Positions 6,358 through 8,044 of a DNA stretch of 8,044 bases are shown in pieces; the first letter of the stretch is position 1; each line of letters opens with the position of its first letter. A program made the translations under genes and the position numbers. Source of the stretch: JBKHXU01 sp046565865 (lineage in GTDB: Bacteria > Pseudomonadota > Gammaproteobacteria > Acidiferrobacterales > Sulfurifustaceae); assembly GCA_046565865.1 (NCBI GenBank), contig JBKHXU010000037.1, positions 1 through 8,044 on the forward strand, given 5' to 3'. Below the pieces are notes generated by a model. It was given only the letters and a program-made list of their open reading frames with translations, was not told where the DNA came from and did not search any database.

Positions 6358-7779
6358 TTATTGTTTGACACTGTTTTGATCTTGTATCGCAACCAGGCCG
6401 TACCGCGCCTGGCTCATATAGTGATTCAAGTGAGAGATGTTTTCGGCCAACGCGTCGCGTGCGGCACGGCGTAGCACATTCGTGTAGTCATCGACCAAGC
6501 CGGTGTAAGCACGCGTCAAGCCGCCGTCGCCGATCCGCCGGATACCGGCGTCGTAAGACAGCAGCAGTCGCAGTTCATCAGTGAACGCGGCGGGCAACTT
6601 CTCCTCCAAGTTCAATACTTCTCCGCCAATCGGTACACCAGCCGCGCCGTGTTCGACGATACGTTCTCGCAGCTGCGCCGCTTCTACCGCCATCGCCACC
6701 TCGATGTCGGCAATGCGCTGCTCGTAGAACCTAATCGCGTGTGAGTACCCCACCGTCGCCGTGTCCGGTTGCTCCAGTTTTTCGTAAAAGTATGCGATAA
6801 GCAGATGCGCCTCGTCGACCGGCAGATCGCGCGCATTGCTGTCTTTCAGCCGCTGAATGGCGTTCAGCGCCCCGACGTAGTCCTGCTGATGGGCGGCGCT
6901 GAGCGCGATGCCGAGCAACGCGCGACTGGTATAAGGTCCGTTTAGGCCGACATTGCCGAATGCCTCGCGCGCGTTTCGGTAGTATTGTTGGCGCAACAGC
7001 GAATATCCCAGCGTGGTGTACAACCGATCGGTCAACGCAGGATCGCTTTCGCGTTGAGCGCGAATGACATCCTCAATGATGACGTGTGCGTCGGTCCACC
7101 AGTCCTGGCGGATATTGGCCATCGCCATATTGATCCTTGCGGCGGTGTAGTAGCGAGAGGTTTTGGCGATCTTCTGATATTGCAACAATGCGGCACGGTG
7201 CCGGCGCAATCGTTGCAACGCGATGCCGTGCAACAGCCGCGCGTGATGATAGTCCTCGGCTGCAAGTTCGTTACCGATCGATTCCGCGACCCTGACCGTC
7301 TGCTCCCATTGCCGACGCGCAAAGTAATGTTTGGCGAACGCCAACGAGGCTACGGATACCGTTGTCTTGTCCGCCCGAGACTTCATCTTCTCGTACAACG
7401 ACACGGCGGTTTTTTGCAGGTTCGCCGCGAGCAGCAACTCGACAAGCCGCGGCGTTTCGATCGCCTGGATCTGACGCTCCACCACCGGCAAGTTGCGGAT
7501 CACGGCCGCGATCGCGCGCGTCGGCTCGCCGGCGGCCTGACGGTTATCGACGACTCGCATTAGCGACTTAATGGAGTCAACTTTGTCCGGCTTGTCGATC
7601 TGCGCCAACTTCATATAGAAACGCGAGGAGAAGTCCTGCATGCGCTCGTCGAGCGCCGCGAGGTCGATCTCGCCCGGCGTCTGGGCGCCCGACGCGCTTG
7701 TTGCCGCGATCAATAACCAGATCGATACGAACGCCCGCGCGACGATCGATCGCGCCGTTTCGAGCGACAGTGTTCTCAT
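6358..7779 (-). CDS. Secreted TPR-like helical protein, first gene of the TPR operon
   Basis: The 473-residue product has a cleavable signal peptide (basic start, hydrophobic AFVSIWLLIAATSAS, probable cut A-S-G-A|Q at residue 32) and no lipobox, so it is periplasmic. Residues ~120-345 are TPR-like helical pairs: LAFAKHYFARRQWEQTVRVA, ARLLHGIALQRLRRHRAALL, ARINMAMANIRQDWWTDAHV, LYTTLGYSLLRQQYYRNARE, ALLGIALSAAHQQDYVGALN, AHLLIAYFYEKLEQPDTAT. From about 345 on there are long charged helices that could form a coiled coil (ELRLLLSYDAG, NVLRRAARDALAENISHLNH). The ATG at 7779 has only a weak purine stretch (AAGAA) before it, and no good promoter is visible in the 45 bases after clpV, so read-through from clpV is possible. 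The role is unknown; by context it belongs to the same envelope assembly as the two lipoproteins downstream. Confidence 0.87.
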   Translation of the reverse strand: MRTLSLETARSIVARAFVSIWLLIAATSASGAQTPGEIDLAALDERMQDFSSRFYMKLAQIDKPDKVDSIKSLMRVVDNRQAAGEPTRAIAAVIRNLPVVERQIQAIETPRLVELLLAANLQKTAVSLYEKMKSRADKTTVSVASLAFAKHYFARRQWEQTVRVAESIGNELAAEDYHHARLLHGIALQRLRRHRAALLQYQKIAKTSRYYTAARINMAMANIRQDWWTDAHVIIEDVIRAQRESDPALTDRLYTTLGYSLLRQQYYRNAREAFGNVGLNGPYTSRALLGIALSAAHQQDYVGALNAIQRLKDSNARDLPVDEAHLLIAYFYEKLEQPDTATVGYSHAIRFYEQRIADIEVAMAVEAAQLRERIVEHGAAGVPIGGEVLNLEEKLPAAFTDELRLLLSYDAGIRRIGDGGLTRAYTGLVDDYTNVLRRAARDALAENISHLNHYMSQARYGLVAIQDQNSVKQ

Positions 7780-7824
7780 TTCTTAGCCACTATTGGATAC
7801 CGTCGGCGACACCCGCTTCGACTA
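7780..7824 (-). other. Short gap between clpV and the TPR operon; no clear promoter or terminator
   Basis: These 45 bases separate the clpV stop from the next ATG on the same strand. I see no inverted repeat with a T-run and no convincing -35/-10 pair, so co-transcription is plausible, though a promoter inside clpV cannot be excluded. Confidence 0.4.
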
Positions 7825-8044
7825 CTACGCAATCGCGTATGTGAACTGGCCTTCGCCGGTGACCCCGACCCGTACGCTCGAAATACTCTCGGAGCGGGCC
7901 ATTTTCGCTAGGCATTCGGTGGCGAGCTGCGGCAGCATCGTGCGGGTAAGGATATTCTCGATGTTGCGTGCGCCGGTATCGACTTCCTGACAGCGGGCGA
8001 CGATGTGTACCAGAACATCGGGATCGTACGCGAACGCGGCGTTG
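7825..8044 (-). CDS. clpV: ClpV/TssH AAA+ ATPase of a type VI secretion system, C-terminal 72 residues
   Basis: ClpV/TssH is the cytoplasmic hexameric ATPase that disassembles contracted TssB/TssC sheaths so they can be reused. Only the end of the second AAA+ module (small D2 subdomain) is in the window; the 5' part lies beyond base 8044. The residues include AFAYDPDVLVHIVARCQEVD, then TGARNIENILTRTMLPQLA, and a final strand ending TGEGQFTYAIA before TAG at 7825-7827. The GARNI-(D/E)-x-IL-x-x-T-(L/M)-LP signature is characteristic of ClpV and differs from housekeeping ClpB, which has GARPLKRAIQ at the same place. This frame is much more convincing than the overlapping plus-strand frame at 7793-7990. 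It indicates a T6SS locus immediately to the right. Confidence 0.9.
   Translation of the reverse strand, partial: NAAFAYDPDVLVHIVARCQEVDTGARNIENILTRTMLPQLATECLAKMARSESISSVRVGVTGEGQFTYAIA

Noticed and set aside
6354..6392. Longer N-terminus for the large TPR lipoprotein beginning at 6392
   Set aside because: It would need a TTG start, overlaps the upstream gene by 35 bases and puts 13 polar residues ahead of a perfect short lipoprotein signal at 6353.
7793..7990. Plus-strand frame of 65 residues
   Set aside because: It is the shadow of the ClpV C-terminus on the minus strand, which has a recognisable family signature.
1..8044. CRISPR array, riboswitch, rRNA or replication origin
   Set aside because: No regularly spaced short repeats, conserved riboswitch core, rRNA segment or iteron set was seen on either strand.

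Overview
The window looks like chromosomal DNA of a moderately GC-rich gammaproteobacterium. The evidence is an E. coli-like tRNA-Asn with an encoded CCA end, the C-terminus of a type VI secretion ClpV/TssH ATPase, a FimT/GspH-type minor pilin, a SpvB/Rhs-type secreted protein, and outer-membrane lipoproteins with typical Lol-sorted lipoboxes. The genus cannot be read from the sequence.

Left part (1-1641): a minus-strand gene encodes a secreted SpvB-like protein ending in three tandem calcium-loop (VCBS/FG-GAP) repeats of about 57 residues. It stops abruptly where another sequence begins. Bases 1-91 look like the right-hand end of an IS256-family (Mutator) insertion sequence: the last codons of a transposase on the plus strand, then a terminal inverted repeat ending near 91. 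The SpvB-like gene is therefore most likely cut by the insertion, and its last ~16 codons and stop come from the IS.

Middle (1642-2657): a divergent intergenic region has a plausible promoter for each flanking gene and a 9-bp direct repeat around the plus-strand -10. It is followed by a lone fimT-like minor pilin gene carrying the GRxR motif linked to DNA binding. A tRNA-Asn(GUU) with its own good promoter comes next and is convergent with the genes to its right.

Right part (2658-7779): four tightly packed minus-strand genes, almost certainly one transcript, read in the order 473-aa secreted helical/TPR protein, 932-aa TPR lipoprotein, ~218-aa TPR lipoprotein, 87-aa secreted protein. All four carry export signals, so together they look like a periplasmic/outer-membrane scaffold. 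Their exact function is not known from the sequence. A resemblance to the TPR parts of the Glt/Agl/Nfs-like Exb-Tol-powered envelope machines is a hypothesis only.

Right edge (7825-8044): the C-terminal 72 residues of ClpV/TssH lie on the same strand, 45 bp upstream of the TPR operon. The operon may therefore be read from, or physically attached to, a type VI secretion locus that continues outside the window.
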